From: Rhizopus arrhizus
Lineage: Eukaryota; Mucoromycota; Mucoromycetes; Mucorales; Rhizopodaceae
NCBI GenBank assembly: GCA_024220505.1
Contig: JAKZZE010000019.1
Coordinates: 1-64,000 of the forward strand
Reading direction: 5' to 3'
Length of the DNA stretch: 64,000 bases
How positions within the stretch are numbered: position 1 is the stretch's first letter; each line of letters opens with the position of its first letter. Shown here one piece after another: positions 1 through 11,884 of this stretch. Below the pieces are notes generated by a model that saw only the letters and a program-made list of their open reading frames with translations, was not told the origin of the DNA and did not search any database. Both the position numbers and the translations under genes were made by a program.

Positions 1-2728
1 GTAAAAATCAGTTTATACCATTTATAGAGCAAATGGGGTGCACCTAGTGTTCGTTATACTCCGAAACGTAACCGGCCAACACTGAATTTCATATTTTTGC
101 TATAGCCGTGACTCTAACTTTAGTTACCGTCAAGAAAAGTGCTCCAACCACAACTCCAAAATTAAGCGGGCAACCACAGGATTTTGGGGTTTAACCATGC
201 AAATAATCAGAGATCCAACCTTAACTTTAGTCATAGGCCAAATTATAGCTATAAGCATAGCCATAGGCACAAAATAGTGGGCTATGTGTAAAAATGGCTT
301 TATCCCATTTATAGAGCAAATAGGGTGCACTTAGTGTTGGTTATCACTCCGCTTAACTTTAGCCATAAGCCCAATTTTGCTATAAGCCTAGCCATAGGCA
401 CCAAAATAGTGGGCTATGTGTAAAAATCAGTTTATACCATTTATAGAGCAAATGGGTGTGCACCTAGTGTTCGTTATTACTCCGAACGTAACCGGCCAAC
501 ACTGAATTTCATATTTTTGCTATAGCCGTGACTCTAACTTTAGTTACCGTCAAGAAAAGTGCTCCAACCACAACTCCAAAATTAAGCGGGCAACCACAGG
601 ATTTGGGGTTTAACCATGCAAATAATCAGAGATCCAACCTTAACTTTAGTCATAGGCCAAATATAGCTCTAAGCATAGCCATAGGCACAAAATAGTGGGC
701 TATGTGTAAAAAGGCTTTATCCCATTTATAGAGCAAATAGGGTGCACTTAGTGTTGGTTAATCACTCCGCTTAACTTTAGCCATAAGCCACATTTTAGCT
801 ATAAGCCTAGCCATAGGCACCAAAAGTAGGGGCTATGTGTAAAAATCAGTTTATACCATTTATAGAGCAAATGGGGTGCACCTAGTGTTCGTTATTACTC
901 CGAAAACGTAACCGGCCAACACTGAATTTCATATTTTTGCTATAGGCCGTGACTCTAACTTTAGTTTACCGTCAAGAAAAGTGCTCCAACCACAACTCCA
1001 AAATTAAGCGGGCAACCACAGGATTTGGGGTTTAACCATGCAAATAATCAGAGATCCAACCTTAACTTTAGTCATAGGCCAAAATTATAGCTATAAGCAT
1101 AGCCATAGGCACAAAAATAGTGGGCTATGTGTAAAAATTGCTTTATCCCATTTATAGAGCAAATAGGGTGCACTTAGTGTTGGTTATCACTCCGCTTAAC
1201 TTTAGCCATAAGCCAAATTTTAGCTATAAGCCTAGCCATAGGCACTAAAATAGTGGATTATGTGTAAAAATCACTTTATCTCGTTTATATACCCAATGGG
1301 GTGCACCTAGTGTTCGTTATTACTCCGAAACGTAACCGGCCAACACTGAATTTCATATTTTTGCTATAGCCGTGATTCTAACTTTAGTTATCGTCATGAA
1401 AAGTGCTCCAACCACAACTCTGAAATTAAGCGGGCAACCACAGGATTTTAGGGTACAACCTTGAAAATAATCAGAGATTTCAGCTTAACTTTAGCGATAG
1501 GCCAAATTTTAGCTATAAGCCTATCCATAGGCGTAAACATAGTGAGCTATGTGTAAAAATGGCTTTATCGCATTTATAGAGCAAATGGGGTGCATTTAGT
1601 GTTGATTATCACTCCGCTTAACTTTAGCCATAAGCCAAATCTTAGCTATAAGCCTATCCATAGGCCTAAATATAGTGAGCTAGGTGTAGAAATCGCTTTA
1701 TCTCGTTTATATACCCAATGGGGTGCGCCTAGTGATGGTTCTCACTCCGAAAAATTACCGGACAACACTGGATTTTAGTTTTTCGCTATAGCCGTGATTC
1801 TAACTTTAGTTATCGTCATGAAAAGTGCTCCAACCACAACTCTGAAATTAAGCGGGCAACCACAGGATTTTGGGGTACAACCTTGAAAATAATCAGAGAT
1901 TTCAGCTTAACTTTAGCGATAGGCCAAATTTTAGCTATAAGCCTATCCATAGGCGTAAACATAGTGGGCTATGTGTAAAAATTGCTTTATCCCATTTATA
2001 GAGCAAATAGGGTGCACTTAGTGTTGGTTATCACTCCGCTTAACTTTAGCCATAAGCCAAATTTTAGCTATAAGCCTAGCCATAGGCACGAAAATAGTCG
2101 GCTATGTGTAAAAATCACTTTATCTCGTCTATATACCCAATGGGGTGCGCCTAGTGATGGTTCTCACTCCGAAAAATTACCGGACAACACTGGATTTTAG
2201 TTTTTCGCTATAGCCGTGATTCTAACTTTAGTTATCGTCATGAAAAGTGCTCCAACCACAACTCGGAAATTAAGCGGGCAACCACAGGATTTTGGGGTTT
2301 AACCATGCAAATAATCAGAGATCCAACCTTAACTTTAGTCATAGGCCAAATTATAGCTATAAGCATAGCCATAGGCACAAAAATAGTGGGCTATGTGTAA
2401 AAATTGCTTTATCCCATTTATAGAGCAAATAGGGTGCACTTAGTGTTGGTTATCACTCCGCTTAACTTTAGCCATAAGCCAAATTTTAGCTATAAGCTTA
2501 GCCATAGGCACTAAAATAGTGGATTATGTGTAAAAATCACTTTATCTCGTTTATATACCCAATGGGGTGCACCTAGTGTTCGTTATTACTCCGAAACGTA
2601 ACCGGCCAACACTGAATTTCATATTTTTGCTATAGCCGTGATTCTAACTTTAGTTATCGTCATGAAAAGTGCTCCAACCACAACTCGGAAATTAAGCGGG
2701 CAACCACAGGATTTTGGGGTTTAACCAC
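1..2728. repeat. Satellite block 1 (about 133-bp monomers, about 419-bp higher-order unit)
   Basis: Monomers alternate between two types. One runs GCAAATGGGGTGCAC, then CTCCGCTTAAC, then AGCCATAAGCC. The other carries CTCCGAAA, ACACTGAATTTC and AAATTAAGCGGGCAACC. The phrase AAAATCAGTTTATACC recurs near 7, 426 and 845, giving a higher-order period of about 419 bp. The block stops at GGGGTTTAACCA, the same right edge seen at other satellite blocks. Many copies in the first 1.3 kb differ by single bases in homopolymers, which may be sequencing error. The short open frames in each monomer are a by-product of the repeat. Confidence 0.93.
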
Positions 2729-3079
2729 AACCACAGTAATCACAGAATTGTCTGTAATAAAAATCGCTTTATCTCGTTTATATACCCAATGGGGTGCGCC
2801 TAGTGTTGGTTCTCACTCCGAAAAGTAACCGGACAACACTGGATTTTACTTTTTCGATATAGCCGTGACTCTAACTTTAGTTACCGTCATAAAAAGTGCC
2901 TAAACCACAACTATGAAATTAAGCTGGCAACCATAGGATTTTGGATTTTAACCGTAAACACAATTTTCTTTTTTTGCGTTTTTGTGGTCCATTGGTTCTG
3001 TTTCTGCGTTGAAAACCACAACCACAATTTTATAAGCGTTTTGTGCTGGTATCCATAACTCTTTTGGGGTTTAACCACC
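2729..3079. repeat. Satellite fragment plus CAACCACAA-rich spacer
   Basis: After the satellite edge there is a short CAACCACAG spacer. A partial satellite monomer follows at about 2762-2950, and then a stretch rich in AACCACAACC and T-runs. The last part resembles the spacers at 19600-19800 and 29585-29720, so it is a second, looser repeat class that accompanies satellite edges. No gene is seen. Confidence 0.7.
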
Positions 3080-4257
3080 GTCTGTGTCGTTATCTGTTGC
3101 TTCATCAAGTAGCCCTGTTATTATTGTTGATTCTGATGATGAAGTAGAAAAAACACATTTATAAACTGAACAAAATTCAAACTTGGATGAAGCATTTATT
3201 TCTATCAATAACGACGATATTGAAGAATGACTGGAAAAAGAAGATTTTGAAGTTGATGAAGAGTTACATCACAGTACCATTTTGCCACATAATTGGAGCA
3301 GAGAGCAAAATGTTCCCATTATGTCCACAAAATGGTGCTGAAGGAAGTATTATGTACTTGGAACAAGCGAGAAGTAATCCATGTTGGAGATGTAATGACA
3401 TAACTATAAACCAGGAAACCGGCGAAAAATATTGCAATGGACGTCAAATAGCTGTACGAAACGCTTCCTTTTTTCCTCATCGAAACTTACCAAACTATGA
3501 CACTCTATCCATTCTTTACTTTTGGCGTTTGAAAATACGCCGCATAGCAATTTCTACCATGGTTGGATGCTCTCCTAATACAGTACGCAAAACGTTAAGA
3601 TTGGTACCAAGTCTTACAAGAAGATTTGCAGCAAAATGATTGTAAAATTGGAGACTATGATGCGGATCGAAATCCAATCGTGATAGAAATTGATGAATCA
3701 AAGTTTGGAAAAAGAAAGTGTCATCGTGGACACCATGTGGAGGGTGTTTGGATGCTTGGTGGTGTGGAAAAGACACCTGAACGAAAGTACTTCCTTGTTG
3801 TGGTGAATAACAGAAACACGGAAACGATAAATACAATTATCCAAAATTATGTTGCAGATGCATCCATAGTACATACAGACTGTTGGCGAGCATATGAAAG
3901 TATGGTAAACCTTGGAATGAACTTAATACATCGAACTGTCAGCCATAGTATAACATTTCGTGATGGCGATGTTCATACCAATACAATTGAGGGTAAGAAC
4001 AAGGTTACTATATACAAAGGTTTATAGCTCAAAATCATTCTAAAATTTCTTTAGGAACTTGGAATGGAATAAAAATGAATGCAACTCCTGCCCTCAGAAC
4101 AAAGAAAATGATACCTTGGTTGCTTATTGAATTTATTTGGCGAAGAAAGCACCATAACAATACCTTTAACGGTATAATAAATTGCCTTAAGAATGTTAGC
4201 TTTGATCGAGTTCAACATAATCCAGCCTGGTTTGCAGAACTTGCTGCAGAAAAATAA
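3080..4257 (+). pseudogene. Degenerate Merlin-type (ISXO2-like DDE) transposase
   Basis: The pieces match the intact transposase at 10335-11661. A Cys-bearing N-terminal part (WRCND) is followed by the core IEIDESKFGKRK at about 3690, then VHTDCWRAYESM at about 3870 and HTNTIEG at about 3985. An intron at 3993-4054 leads to the C-terminal exon with WNGIKM and EFIWRRKHH, ending at 4257. The D, D and E of the catalytic triad are all visible. The copy is broken: an acidic N-terminal reading frame from about 3080 has stops near 3162 and 3228, and a frame change lies near 3590-3600 between the N-terminal part and the core. No terminal inverted repeats were found around it. Merlin elements are cut-and-paste DNA transposons related to IS1016/IS1595. 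This one is a relic. Confidence 0.82.
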
Positions 4258-4260
4258 CAT

Positions 4261-5073
4261 TAATAATACGAAATAAAAATAAAAACGTTTGTTGAAACGT
4301 TGTTATTAATATCATTTGCAGCAAGTACTATAGATACTTTATGTAAAAAAATAGCCAAAGTGTTAAGATAATCAATTAAACAAAAGATATTGTGATAACA
4401 TTCGTTTTTGTGTGTCCACAATATTAAATACATTCATTTTAAAGAGATTAGATGCTGAACCAATAGTCTTAACAAGCTTGATTCCAAAAAAATAATACAG
4501 TATTCAGCACAATTTCGCATTTAAACTGTAATGACCAGATTCTGTTGTGTAAATCAAGCTTATTACAGAAGAGTAATAAAAATATCAAAACAAAAAAGGG
4601 AATACAATCAAGTATGTGCTTCAAAGGACTTGTTCCTGAGAAGAAAACATGCATTCGATTCAAAAAAATTATTTTACAGAAAAAAAGTGAAGAAAATTGT
4701 ATGTTTTCATACCAGAAAAAAAAAAGAAAAGATGGCTGTTTATACATAATTTGTTTTGTAGGGCTTTTGTCTTCCGAGTTGCTTTTGATTGTTTTTGGGT
4801 TAATGTCTTCAATTCGCTTTGTTAAGTTGAATCGAGTTGGTTAATACAAAATAAAAAGGTTTTCTTTAAAGTAATTAGCAACTTAAAATTAAACTATGTT
4901 TGCGTCCTCATCATTTTTTGATTATCAATGGCATCGTCACAATATGAATATAAAATAAAACGATACATAAAAGCATTAATTTTTGAAAAGAAGAACCACA
5001 GCCATAAAATTGCATTTGCAACTTCCTAAAAAAGCATGGTCGACAAATTTTAAACAAGTGACCCCTTGGTTTG
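4261..5073. other. AT-rich intergenic stretch, no gene seen
   Basis: Only short overlapping open frames occur on both strands (for example 4469-4844). They show poly-Lys/poly-Phe composition from A/T runs and no recognisable motif. I see no repeat shared with the rest of the window. The stretch ends at the LTR start at 5074. Confidence 0.5.
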
Positions 5074-5405
5074 TGTCGTATTTACATTATTAAATACTTA
5101 TTATTCGTATGAGATTACTCAGATCTTATATAAGAAATAACAAGTACTGAAGACATAATATTACTTATTACATATTCCTTAAAGCTCATATACAATGTTT
5201 ATATTGTTCAAGCTCAATACTAAAATTGACCTTGAACTCACTTTGGTCCCTGAATAATTTCATTTCCTATATAAAGGCGTAGTTTGATTAAATGGGTTCT
5301 GTCTCTCGTCTTGAAATCTAATAACAAGGTTACATAGAGACTCATTCACTAGTTTTCAAGTACTATTTCCTTTCTTTTTTCTCACTTTTATCTGCAAATA
5401 TCTCA
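5074..5405 (+). repeat. 5' LTR of a truncated LTR retroelement
   Basis: The 332-bp segment begins TGTCGTATTTAC and ends AAATATCTCA, so it has TG...CA termini. The same sequence occurs as solo copies at 20966-21273 and 30863-31170, where flanking 5-bp duplications fix the ends. A TATA-like box (CTATATAAAGG, about 5269-5279) lies in a stretch of roughly 25 bp that the two solo copies lack. The LTR is followed after nine bases by the ATG of the gag-like ORF, leaving almost no leader. Confidence 0.8.
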
Positions 5406-5414
5406 TTTTTTTGA

Positions 5415-7544
5415 ATGAATTCTTCTATTAATCAATCCCCTGCCAAAAACGTTGAAAAGGATTCAGCTGATGAAGTAGCTAAGTCCTTGGATAGAATGGA
5501 TCTTGAAACCCTCGAAAGTAGAGCGTCAAACTCATCCATCCATCCTCGTGATGATGCATCCATTGAAACTGATGCTGAGATGGATGAAGTTACTGACTCT
5601 TCTCCTGCTGTTCCTTCTTCGGACCCTTCCAATTATATGGAGAGGTTGATGGCTCAAAAATCCTTGTTCTTTGATTTAATTGAAAAATTAAATAATAATA
5701 AAGCGAGTTTTATTTTAGAAAATAAGCTAACTTCACTTGAAGAAAACGAAAAGCAATTGAGCTATGCTGTATCAGCTTTAAATGATGTTAATGCTCTTAT
5801 TACTTCCCAGTTAGAATTGCGTAATCATGAGTTGAAGGGCAATGAATCTAGAAATTCATCATCCAATGATAGACTTATCCCAAGCCGTGAAATCCCAAAA
5901 TTCAACGTCAACCCTACCGCTAGTGCTCTGTATCAGCTCACTCTTCGCGAAGGTGATAAAAACGTCAGACCAAGTAATGAACCATCTTTGGATATGTTTA
6001 TTAGAGATTTCCAAAGAAAATTCTTGGATTATGATGTATCTGTAGAGGATCATTGGTTGCACTACCTGGAAGTTTCTTTTGAAAAGTCTGACAGTGATAC
6101 CGACCATGACTGGTTCGAAAGATTCATCAAAAGACGTTGTATGGATAAGAAAACCGCTTTGAATTGGGATCAGGCAAAAGAAGTCTTGAAACAACGCTTC
6201 GATCTTGCTTCACAAACTACACCAAAGATGTGGTTTAAAAATCTTATCAACTTCAGGCAAGAACGTTACGAAACTTTGACCCAAGCAATGGATCGATATC
6301 GTCTTTTCCCTGTTGGTGCAAAGGTTAACATGCATGATAACACTTTCTGGATTGGACATTTCATTTCGAGGGTTCACACTGTCAAGTTTCAGGAAATGGT
6401 CCAAGCTACTGTCAAAAAAAATCTTCCCTCGCTTGTCTCTACTAGCTCCAATATCACTGGAGAAAGTATTTATTCAACACGCAACTTGCCTATTCCTCTG
6501 CCTAAGGAATGGAATGTTCTGGAGTCAATTCTAATTAAAGAAATGGCTAACTTGGAATCTGCTTTGTTGAACATCCTTAAGGATAAGAAAAAGGAAGACA
6601 ATACCAAAAACCTCGTTGAACAGGACGATAACACCAATACTAAAAAAAGAAAAATGGTACATCAAAGTGAACATAAGAACCAAAAAGTTTCAAAAACATC
6701 TGCTGAATTTCAGCAAGAAATTGCGGATTTAAAGAAACAAGGTATATGCACATTTTGCAAAACTGCCAAGTACTCTCCTGGTCATTATTCATCTTGTTCT
6801 GTAAGACTTGAACATATCAAAAGAAAACATGGCAAACAAATTGTAAGTAATTCTTCTAAAGGGAATGACAAAACTGTTAGCAATTTAGAGTTGTCCAACT
6901 CGATCACTAGCATTAGTCAGATAAATAAATCTCCTAAAAACAGAGTTACTGATTTATCTTTATCTCCTAGTAAAAATGAATCTACCTCGCACTCGTATGA
7001 ACAATGTGAATCATCTGATGACGAATTTGAATTTCTTTATAAGCATTATGACAGAAATATAATCTGTCCAAATAAAAATATAAATACTAGTTTTGATGAA
7101 GAGTATAACAAAAATGTCTTTGCCATTCGTAACAATAAAGTTGGAGAAGATGATAGTTTATTCGAATCGGATAATGTGGCTTATTCCCCCGTTACTCCAA
7201 TCACGCTTAATAATGTGAACGCTTATGGTATCATAGATACTGGTGCACGTGTCTCTGTCATAAATAAAAAATTTGCAATAGACAATAATATTAAATTTCA
7301 TTCAGTTCCTGGTAACCTAATTTTAGCAAATGGCGACCAAATTCCCAGAATGAGATCTACTGACTATGTGAATGTCGAATACGACAACATTGACCACATT
7401 ATTAAATATAAGTTTGATCTTATTGACGATCATGCTTCCTCTCACAATTGTAAAATTCTTATTGGAACAGATTTGCTTCCTAAACTTTCCATTCATTTCA
7501 CAACTCTGAAATTAAGCGGGCAACCACAGGATTTTGGGGTTTAA
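5415..7544 (+). CDS. Truncated gag-protease polyprotein of an LTR retroelement
   Basis: The 709-codon ORF starts nine bases after the LTR. Residues 1-75 are acidic and Ser-rich. A helical segment follows at about 75-135, then a capsid-like central region at about 180-400 and a Lys-rich stretch at about 395-430. A Cys/His knuckle variant occupies residues 445-461 (C445, C448, H457, C461). A Ser/Asn-rich linker leads to a retropepsin-like aspartic protease with DTGA at residues 608-611 and the ILIGTDLL segment near the end. Native sequence stops at about 7500, where the frame runs into satellite DNA, so the last 14 or so residues (from TTLKLSG) are satellite-encoded. Reverse transcriptase, RNase H and integrase are missing. 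Gag and protease would form and mature the particle, but this copy cannot transpose alone. Order and motifs fit a Ty3/gypsy-like element, though the family is not certain. Confidence 0.82.
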   Translation: MNSSINQSPAKNVEKDSADEVAKSLDRMDLETLESRASNSSIHPRDDASIETDAEMDEVTDSSPAVPSSDPSNYMERLMAQKSLFFDLIEKLNNNKASFILENKLTSLEENEKQLSYAVSALNDVNALITSQLELRNHELKGNESRNSSSNDRLIPSREIPKFNVNPTASALYQLTLREGDKNVRPSNEPSLDMFIRDFQRKFLDYDVSVEDHWLHYLEVSFEKSDSDTDHDWFERFIKRRCMDKKTALNWDQAKEVLKQRFDLASQTTPKMWFKNLINFRQERYETLTQAMDRYRLFPVGAKVNMHDNTFWIGHFISRVHTVKFQEMVQATVKKNLPSLVSTSSNITGESIYSTRNLPIPLPKEWNVLESILIKEMANLESALLNILKDKKKEDNTKNLVEQDDNTNTKKRKMVHQSEHKNQKVSKTSAEFQQEIADLKKQGICTFCKTAKYSPGHYSSCSVRLEHIKRKHGKQIVSNSSKGNDKTVSNLELSNSITSISQINKSPKNRVTDLSLSPSKNESTSHSYEQCESSDDEFEFLYKHYDRNIICPNKNINTSFDEEYNKNVFAIRNNKVGEDDSLFESDNVAYSPVTPITLNNVNAYGIIDTGARVSVINKKFAIDNNIKFHSVPGNLILANGDQIPRMRSTDYVNVEYDNIDHIIKYKFDLIDDHASSHNCKILIGTDLLPKLSIHFTTLKLSGQPQDFGV

Positions 7545-9683
7545 CCATTAGCAAATAATCAGAGATCCAAGCCTTAACTTTAGTCATAGGCCAAATTTTA
7601 GCTATAAGCCTATCCATAGGCATAAACATAGTGAGCTATGTGTAAAAATGGCTTTGTATGATTTGTAGACCAAATGGGGTGTGTCTAGTGTTGATTATCA
7701 CTCCGCTTAACTTTAACTATAAGCCCAATTTTAGTCATAAGCCTAGCCATAGGCACAAAAATAGTGAGCTATATGCAAAAACCACTTTATCTCGTTTATA
7801 TACCCAATGGGGTGCGCCTAGTGTTGGTTATCACTCCGAAAAGTAACCGGACAACACTGGATTTTACTTTTTCGCTATAGCCGTGACTCTAACTTTAGTT
7901 ATCGTCGTGAAAAGTGCCCTAACCACAACTCTGAAATTAAGCGGGCAACCACAGGATTTTAGGGTATAACCTTAGAAATAATCAGAGATCCAAGCTTAAC
8001 TTTAGTCATAGGCCAAATTTTAGCTATACGCCTATCCATAGGCATAAACATAGTGAGCTATGTGTGAAAATCACTTTGTGTGATTTATAGAGCAAATGGG
8101 GTGCACTTAGTGTTGGTTATCACTCCGCTTAACTTTAGCCATAAGCCAAATTTTAGCTATAAGCCTAGCGATAGGCACCAAAATAGTGGGCTATGTGTAA
8201 AAATCACTTTATCTCGTTTATATACCCAATGGGGTGCGCCTAGTGTTCGTTATTACTCCGAAACGTAACCGGCCAACACTGAATTTCATATTTTGCTATA
8301 GCCGTGATTCTAACTTTAGTTATCGTCATGAAAAGTGCTCCAACCACAACTCTGAAATTAAGCGGGCAACCACAGGATTTTGGGGTTTAACCATAGCGAT
8401 AGAAATAATCAGAGATCCAAGCTTAACTTTAGTCATAGGCCAAATTTTAGCTATAAGCATAGCCATAGGCACAAAAATAGTGAGCTATGTGTAAAAATAG
8501 CTTTGTGTGATTTATAGAGCAAATGGGGTGCACTTAGTGTTGGTTATCACTCCGCTTAACTTTAGTCATAAGCCAAATTTTAGCTATAAGCCTAGCGATA
8601 GGCACAAAAATAGTGGGCTATGTGTAAAAATCTCTTTGTATGATTTGCATACCAAATGGGGTGTGTCTAGTGCTGGTTATCACTCCGCTTAACTTTAGCC
8701 ATAAGCCAAATTTTAACTATAAGCCTATCCATAAGCGTAAACATAGTGAGCTATGTGTAAAAATCGCCCTATCTCGTTTATATGCCCAATGGGGTGCGGC
8801 TAGTGTTTCTACCACAATTCTGAAATTAAGCGGGCAACCACAGGATTTTGGGGTTTAACCATAGCGATAGAAATAATCAGAGATCCAAGCTTAACTTAGT
8901 CATAGGCCAAATTTTAGCTATAAGCATAGCCATAGGCACAAAAATAGTGAGCTATGTGTAAAAATAGCTTTGTGTGATTTATAGAGCAAATGGGGTGCAC
9001 TTAGTGTTGGTTATCACTCCGCTTAACTTTAGTCATAAGCCAAATTTTAGCTATAAGCCTAGCGATAGGCACAAAAATAGTGGGCTATGTGTAAACTAAT
9101 CTGCAATAAGGGGCAACCAAGGATTTTGGGGTTTTCCCCATAGCGATAGAAAATAATCAGAGATCCAAGCTTAACTTTAGTCATAGGCCAAATTTTAGCT
9201 ATAAGCCCTATCCATAGCATAAACATCGTGAGCTATGTGTAAAATGGCTTTGTGTGATTTATAGAGCAAATGGGGTGCACTTAGTATTGGTTATCACTCC
9301 GCTTAACTTTTAGCCATAAGCCAAATTTTAGCTATAAGCCTAGCCATAGGCACAAAAATAGTGGACTATGTGTAAAATCTCTTTGTCTGATTTGCATACC
9401 AAATGGGGTGTGTCTAGTGTTGGTTATTACTCCGCTTAACTTTAGCCATAAGCCAAATTTTAACTATAAGCCTATCCATAGGCGTAAACATAGAAGGCTA
9501 TGTGTAAAAATCGCTCTATCTCGTTTATATGCCCAATGGGGTGCGGCTAGTGTTTCTACCACAACTCTGAAATTAAGCGGGCAACCACAGGATTTTGGGG
9601 TTTAACCATAGCGATAGAAATAATCAGAGATCCAAGCTTAACTTTAGTCATAGGCCAAATTTTAGCTATAAGCCTAGGATCTG
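7500..9683. repeat. Satellite block 2
   Basis: The block enters mid-monomer directly after the broken protease domain, at CAACTCTGAAATTAAGCGG. It continues in about 133-bp monomers, grouped as 427-468-bp units, up to the left end of the Merlin element. Between about 9080 and 9380 there are extra homopolymer indels and a short jump (CTAATCTGCAATAAGG), suggesting a local rearrangement or base-calling noise. Confidence 0.92.
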
Positions 9684-11881
9684 TGAAAGATTTACCGTCC
9701 ACATACTATATATACATATATAAACTCCGCACGCGGAGTTTAATATGCTTAATATGGTTATTGAGGTCACAGAACACGATTCTGTTATTTTCAAGCGGAG
9801 TTTATTATACCAAAAATGGTGAACTGCGAGATTCTCGAAGTTCCGTTGTTTTTTTCCTCCATCCTATTACTCCAAGCAAGAGTGCGGGCAAGTACAAGAT
9901 CATTAAAAAAATCCGGGTCGAGATACGACTTCTGAAGGTCGAGAAAATCCGCGTCAAAAATCAGAAATTTGATGACAGAAGGACTTGCAAAACGAAAATC
10001 GGCAAATCAGCATTCTTGGTCAAATAGCTACGTCGATAGCTTTCAAATGTGGAGGTCGTTGGTTCGATTCCCTGTAGATGCTCATACATTGTCATCTACT
10101 TTTTGCTTAACTTTTACTCTAAGTTACTTAGCATTTTTTTTTTCAAAACCTCAAGAGTTTCGGGAAAACTTTTGTCATCTCACTACGGTAAAACGAACTT
10201 CCGTTGCGGAGATGCTTCCTATCTATCGGCTGATCTCGGAATGATAACAAAGCTTGTAAAAAAGTATAAAAAGAGATACGTTTGTCTTTTTTTTGTTCTT
10301 TCCTTCATCTTTTTATCCATTTCATCAAAATCTAATGTATTCCAACGCTGCTAACAACATGCCAACTCTTGCTTATATTGCCGAAAGAACTATGACGGCT
10401 GACTGTACTATGAAGTAAGTTTGTTTTTAAATGGGAGGGAACGTAACTAAAGGCAACTGGTATAAGGTATTTAAAGGAAAATGGTGCTTTTTTTTCTACA
10501 CGCAAGTGTAAAGAAGGCTCTGAAATGCGCTTGAACCAGTCCAGCCGAGATGGATTCTTTTGGCGATGTGGCTCAAGGAACTGTGCGTGCGGTCGTAGCC
10601 GTATTTCTTACTTGGACGGCTCCTTTTTCCAAGGTCGCAAGTCCATTATTCATCAAACACTCTTAGTAGTGTACCTTTTTCTGTTACAAGTTCCAAACGG
10701 AACAATATCTACTATGACTGGTCTTAGTCTGCCGACTGTCCGCAACATTATTACGGACATATACCAAGTAATGGAGGCAGATCTTCGAATTGAAGATGTT
10801 CAAGTCGGTACGTGATGCTTTGTTTACATCAGAGTATGTGATTAACAAGTCATACTTAGGTGGAGTTAACAGTGATGGGCAGCCAATTGTCGTTGAAATA
10901 GACGAAAGCAAGTTTGGGAAGCGAAAGTACAATAAGGGGAAGAGGGTCGATGGTGTTTGGGTTGTTGGAGGTGTAGAGCGTACGCCCGAGCGTAAGGTGT
11001 TCTTGTTGACGGTGCCTAACCGCAATCAAAATACCTTGAAGTTGATAATCGATACATTCGTAAAGGATGGTAATGATTAGAATATGTATATGCTAGATGA
11101 TCAGTGCACCTAATCATTGATGACAGGCTCGCATGTTATGGTAGATTGCTGGAAAGGCTATAAAGGCATTGACAGTGATCCAAGCCGAAACTTAATAGTG
11201 GAAACGGTCAATCACTCAAAGACGTTCCGTGATCCGAAGACAGGTGCTTGTACTAATACTATAGAAGGTACGTACTTGTGTAGATCATAGAATTCTTAGA
11301 CGATGCTAACAACCTGCTACTAGGCACCTGGAATGGTATCAAACGAGGAGTGACTAGTCGTCATCGTACAGCATCGATGATGCCATGGAAGTTAGTAGAG
11401 TTTATATGGCGTAGAAAACATGCCGGTGATCACTGGAAGGCAATACTTGCTTGCTTTTCGCAAGTGTCGTTCACTAGAGCAGGCATTGCCAACCAAGGTC
11501 CCCTGGTATCTTTGCTGACTACCGTCTTAGAGGATAGCACTAGTGATCAAGGGGAAACGGAACCAATTATTTTCATCTCAGATGAGGATTCCGAAAACGA
11601 ATATGATGAAGATTATGCTCCTACATCTTGTACCACCATGAAAAAGCTCCGCACTGCTTAAAATAAACAAATAAAACTTTCATAGATAACCATACAAATC
11701 AGGGCTATATAGCGTCTATCTTCTAGCTTCATTAATGTCCGACTATTGCCTTTTTTGGATATAAATGTTACACCATCGGAGAGTAAATGGTCCGGGCTTT
11801 CGAATGATGTATAGCTTATGTCTATATACTTGATTTTAGCTCCGCTACAGGCTTGCAAAAATGTGGACGGTAAATCTTTCA
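9684..11881 (+). mobile_element. Merlin-type DNA transposon with 21-bp inverted repeats
   Basis: Positions 9684-9704 (TGAAAGATTTACC...) are the exact reverse complement of 11861-11881, giving perfect 21-bp terminal or near-terminal inverted repeats. The insert splits a satellite monomer: the left flank ends in CTATAAGCCTA before GGATCTG, and the right flank continues AGCCTAAGCCTATCC. A 7-bp AAGCCTA is present on both sides, so the true element may extend a few bases beyond the perfect repeats (about 9678-11889). Merlin elements are known for 8-9-bp target duplications. The single gene inside is intact by inspection, so the element could be active. Confidence 0.85.
10335..11661 (+). CDS. Merlin-type transposase, five exons, apparently intact
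   Basis: The exons read as 10335-10414, 10467-10807, 10860-11069, 11127-11267 and 11324-11661. Together they give 1110 nt, or 369 residues plus stop, with all junctions in frame and GT-AG introns of 52-57 nt. The N-terminal part has Cys/His-type zinc-binding residues (FFWRCG and NCACGRS) and a helix-turn-helix-like stretch near TMTGLSLPTVRN. The ISXO2/Merlin DDE core has IDESKFGKRK (D155), VMVDCWKGY (D217) and CTNTIEG (E257), followed by WKLVEFIWRRKH. The tail is acidic. It would bind the inverted repeats and catalyse cut-and-paste transposition in the nucleus. An alternative in-frame start is the ATG at 10359. The frame agreement of five exons and the matching relic at 3080-4257 make the model fairly secure. 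Confidence 0.85.
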
Positions 11882-11884
11882 TTT

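Noticed and set aside
1..2728. CRISPR array
   Set aside because: Repeats are contiguous 133-bp monomers without short conserved repeats and unique spacers, and the setting is eukaryotic.
3516..3836. Minus-strand ORF opposite the Merlin relic
   Set aside because: It is the shadow of the plus-strand transposase, whose motifs are recognisable.
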